Source: Ruminococcus sp.
GTDB taxonomy: Bacteria; Bacillota; Clostridia; Oscillospirales; Ruminococcaceae
Reading direction: 5' to 3'
Length of the DNA stretch: 8,150 nucleotides
Assembly: GCA_024697705.1 (NCBI GenBank)
Contig: JAILFF010000192.1
Coordinates: 1 to 8,150 of the forward strand
A program made the translations under genes and the position numbers. Numbering within the stretch: position 1 is the stretch's first letter; the number at the start of each line of letters is the position of its first letter. Below the pieces are notes generated by a model, which was not told the origin of the DNA, made no database searches, and saw only the letters and a list, made by a program, of their open reading frames with translations. Of this stretch, positions 6,211 through 8,150 are shown one piece after another.

Positions 6211-6906
6211 ATGAGAGAAAGCATACTTACCATACCGATAAACGAGGTCTTTGAGAAAAAATGCGGCTGCCCGATGTGTACCATGCGCGACGAGCTCGAA
6301 CAGCACAGCGTGGAATACATCATGGGCGCCGCAATGATGGAGCCCGACGTCCGTATCGAGACCAACAAGGCGGGCTTCTGCAAGGAGCATTTCGAGCAGA
6401 TGCGCGCCTGCAAGAACCGCCTCTCCCTGGCGCTTATGCTCCAGTCGCATTTGCAGGAGCTTCAAAAGACCGTATTCACCGAGAAAAAGCTCCTCGAAAC
6501 CAAGGACGGCAAGGCAAAGCGCACGACCGAAAAGGTCGGCAAAATCGTGAACGACTGCTTTGTCTGCAACAAGATAGAATGGGCAATGTCGCGGCAGGTC
6601 TCGAATATGTTCGACCTCTATGCGCGGGAATCGGAATTCCGTCAGCTGTACGCCGCGCAGGAGCACCTCTGCCTGCCGCATTACAAGATACTGATGTCTC
6701 AGGCGGAAACGGGTCTCGACAAGAGATACCGCGACGAGTTCCGCGATACTTCCCTTAAGCTCGTCAAAACTTATCTCGACGAGCTCGAAAAGGATATCTC
6801 GCACTACTGCAAGATGTACGACTACCGCAACACGGGCAAAGACGCCGACTGGGGGAACTCGAAGGATTCCATCGAGAGGGCTATCAAATTTCTGACGACA
6901 AGGTAA
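6211..6906 (+). CDS. DUF6062-type protein with paired CxxC/CxxH modules
   Basis: A 231-residue soluble protein of unknown function that I place in the DUF6062 group by its cysteine pattern, widespread in Clostridia. Two similar halves are visible. The first has Cys20-x2-Cys23, then Cys57-x2-His60 (GFCKEHF). The second has Cys116-x2-Cys119, then Cys154-x2-His157 (HLCLPHY). The inner distances are 33 and 34 residues. Each set of three Cys and one His could hold zinc or another metal. The remainder looks alpha-helical with many charged residues. The start at 6211 has GGGAGG 7 nt upstream. An in-frame ATG at 6133 would add a false hydrophobic leader made by translating the heptamer repeat. It is probably a single-gene transcript from the promoter at 6043-6071, since the next gene has its own promoter. 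No partner gene reveals its role. Confidence 0.85.
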   Translation: MRESILTIPINEVFEKKCGCPMCTMRDELEQHSVEYIMGAAMMEPDVRIETNKAGFCKEHFEQMRACKNRLSLALMLQSHLQELQKTVFTEKKLLETKDGKAKRTTEKVGKIVNDCFVCNKIEWAMSRQVSNMFDLYARESEFRQLYAAQEHLCLPHYKILMSQAETGLDKRYRDEFRDTSLKLVKTYLDELEKDISHYCKMYDYRNTGKDADWGNSKDSIERAIKFLTTR

Positions 6907-6950
6907 ATCAATCGAAGAGCCCGAACATACTCCGCCGTTTTTGCTCACGA

Positions 6951-6979
6951 TCGACTTTTTCGGGCAGGCGTGATATAAT
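6951..6979 (+). promoter_or_regulatory. Extended -10 promoter of the LRR-dockerin gene
   Basis: TATAAT (6974-6979) is preceded by TG at 6971-6972 with one base between, which is an extended -10 element. A weak -35, TCGACT (6951-6956, 4 of 6), sits 17 bp upstream. Transcription should begin near 6986, about 30 nt before the ATG. Confidence 0.65.
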
Positions 6980-7017
6980 ATTTCCGAAATACTTGAATTT
7001 ATAAGGAGGACGATCCG

Positions 7018-8150
7018 ATGAACAAACGTTTTGTCAGTGCGCTCACTGCACTGTGTATCGGACTTTCGGGCGCGGGTGCGCTGCCCGCAGGCGCAGATGA
7101 CGGTCCCGTCATATCGGCTGACAACAATTCAGGCTTGGGAGGTGTCTGCGGCGAGATCTTGTGGGAATTTCACAGCGACGGTACGCTGGAATTCAGAGGT
7201 AATGGAAAAATGGGAGAAGCAGCCGAGCTTCGTCAACAAGATACCGGCTGGATGGGATTTTCACAAGTCGGCGAAATCAAAAAGGTTATAATAGGAGACG
7301 GCGTTACCAATATTGTCGGATCGGCTTTCAGCGGCTGCATGGAACTTGATAGCGTGACGATCCCGAACACCGTTACGAGTATCGGCGAAAAGGCATTTTC
7401 ATTGTGTACAAGTCTTAAAAGCATAGCTATTCCGGACGGCGTTACAAGCATCGAACAGGCTGCTTTCTTTTGGTGTACAAGCCTTGAAAGCGTTGATATC
7501 CCAAGCAGTGTCAGGAACATAGACGATTTTGCTTTTGACAACTGCGCAAGCCTTACAAGCATAACTATCCCCGACGGCGTCACGAGATTGGGCAGCTGTG
7601 CTTTCAGTATGTGTTCAAACCTCGAAAACATTACTGTCCCGGACAGTGTTACAAGCATAGGAGCCGCCGCTTTCAGCGCTACAAAATGGTTAAACGAAAG
7701 GCGTGAAGAAGACCCGCTCGTTGTGTTAAACAATATACTTATTGACGGACGTACAGCAAGCGGCGCCGTTATCGTACCGAAGGGCGTTAAGAGTATTTGC
7801 GACAGCGCTTTCAGCAGATGCACAGAACTCGAAAGCGTAACTTTCCCGAGCAGTTTAAAAGCCATTGAAGAATGTGCTTTTGAAGACTGTACAAGCCTTA
7901 AGAGCGTTACGATACCCGCAAGCGTTACAATAATCGGCGAAAAAGCCTTCGGATATGAAGATTATGATTCCGATGCCCCGATAGAAGGCTTTACGATACG
8001 CGGCTACATAGGCACCGCCGCCGAAAAATACGCTATCGACAATGACTTTAAGTTCGTTTCTCTCGGATACCAGATCGGCGACATCGACCAAAACGGCGAA
8101 GTCGATGTAGACGACCTCATTATAATGCAGAAGGCTGTCGCGGGCTGGAA
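7018..8150 (+). CDS. Secreted BspA-like LRR protein with dockerin (3' end cut off)
   Basis: The reading frame is open from 7018 to the window end (377 full codons) and the gene continues beyond. Residues 1-26 form a signal peptide: MNKR, a hydrophobic core, and a likely cut after Ala-Gly-Ala26. From about 85 to 312 run BspA-type leucine-rich repeats; the consensus includes IP, VTSIG, AF, C and SL. The marker proline recurs every 23 residues: 116, 139, 162, 185, 208, then 254, 277, 300. A non-repeat island (about 219-250) interrupts them. GYIGTAAEKYAIDNDFKFV (329-347) is a usual end cap. A dockerin starts at 354, with calcium ligands Asp355, Asp357, Asn359, Asp363 and Asp366. This implies docking to a cohesin on a cellulosome-type scaffold; the ligand of the repeats is unknown. 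The ribosome site AAGGAGG (7003-7009) is 8 nt from the ATG. Confidence 0.92.
   Translation, partial: MNKRFVSALTALCIGLSGAGALPAGADDGPVISADNNSGLGGVCGEILWEFHSDGTLEFRGNGKMGEAAELRQQDTGWMGFSQVGEIKKVIIGDGVTNIVGSAFSGCMELDSVTIPNTVTSIGEKAFSLCTSLKSIAIPDGVTSIEQAAFFWCTSLESVDIPSSVRNIDDFAFDNCASLTSITIPDGVTRLGSCAFSMCSNLENITVPDSVTSIGAAAFSATKWLNERREEDPLVVLNNILIDGRTASGAVIVPKGVKSICDSAFSRCTELESVTFPSSLKAIEECAFEDCTSLKSVTIPASVTIIGEKAFGYEDYDSDAPIEGFTIRGYIGTAAEKYAIDNDFKFVSLGYQIGDIDQNGEVDVDDLIIMQKAVAGW

Noticed and set aside
6919..6965. GCCCGAA ... TTCGGGC inverted repeat after the DUF6062 gene as terminator
   Set aside because: The loop is 33 nt, no T-run follows the second arm, and it overlaps the -35 region of the next promoter. 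An operator role is possible but unsupported.
7233..7865. Minus-strand open frame with a regular repeat, opposite the LRR gene
   Set aside because: Its periodicity is the mirror of the 69-bp leucine-rich repeats. The plus frame has a signal peptide, ribosome site, promoter and dockerin.
7360..7930. Regular 69-bp periodicity considered as CRISPR or tandem DNA repeat
   Set aside because: The repeats are coding, diverged at DNA level and conserved as protein motifs, with no spacers.

Overview
The window looks like a chromosomal segment of a Gram-positive, anaerobic gut or rumen clostridium. A Ruminococcus-type member of the Oscillospiraceae is the best guess. The reasons are strong GGAGG-type ribosome sites, SigA-type promoters, a DUF6062-type gene, a BspA-like leucine-rich-repeat protein ending in a dockerin (the cellulosome plug-in domain), and a lipid/envelope gene set typical of Clostridia. 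The genus is inferred from gene content, not proven. I see no phage, transposase, CRISPR array, tRNA or rRNA.

Minus-strand block (about 6007 down to 119): five genes read right to left from a promoter near 5979-6007. They are a YfhO-family multi-pass membrane protein, a Nudix hydrolase of the ADP-ribose pyrophosphatase type, an MraY/WecA-like prenyl-phosphate phosphosugar transferase, pssA (phosphatidylserine synthase) and psd (phosphatidylserine decarboxylase). Gaps are 4, 89, 40 and 22 bp and every gene has its own ribosome site. PssA and Psd perform the two consecutive steps from CDP-diacylglycerol to phosphatidylethanolamine. The YfhO and MraY-like proteins belong to families that handle undecaprenyl-linked sugars, so the operon reads as an envelope-assembly unit joining lipid and glycan steps. 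The joint role is inference.

Divergent intergenic region (5899-6210): two back-to-back promoters, TTGATT-17-TATAAT on minus and a perfect-consensus TTGACA-17-TATAAT on plus, with near-identical sequence at and after the -10 boxes. The plus transcript would carry a leader of about 130 nt built from AT-rich heptamer repeats that can fold back on themselves.

Plus-strand block: a DUF6062-type protein with two CxxC...CxxH modules (6211-6906). Its own extended -10 promoter then precedes a secreted leucine-rich-repeat protein with a dockerin, cut off by the window end (7018-8150).

Intergenic repeats: a heptamer motif (TATCTTT and variants) recurs at the left edge next to the psd stop, at the pssA ribosome site, and in the DUF6062 leader. 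In the first and third places it forms inverted arms around a smaller inner hairpin. This is the least explained structure in the window. No confident Rho-independent terminator was found.
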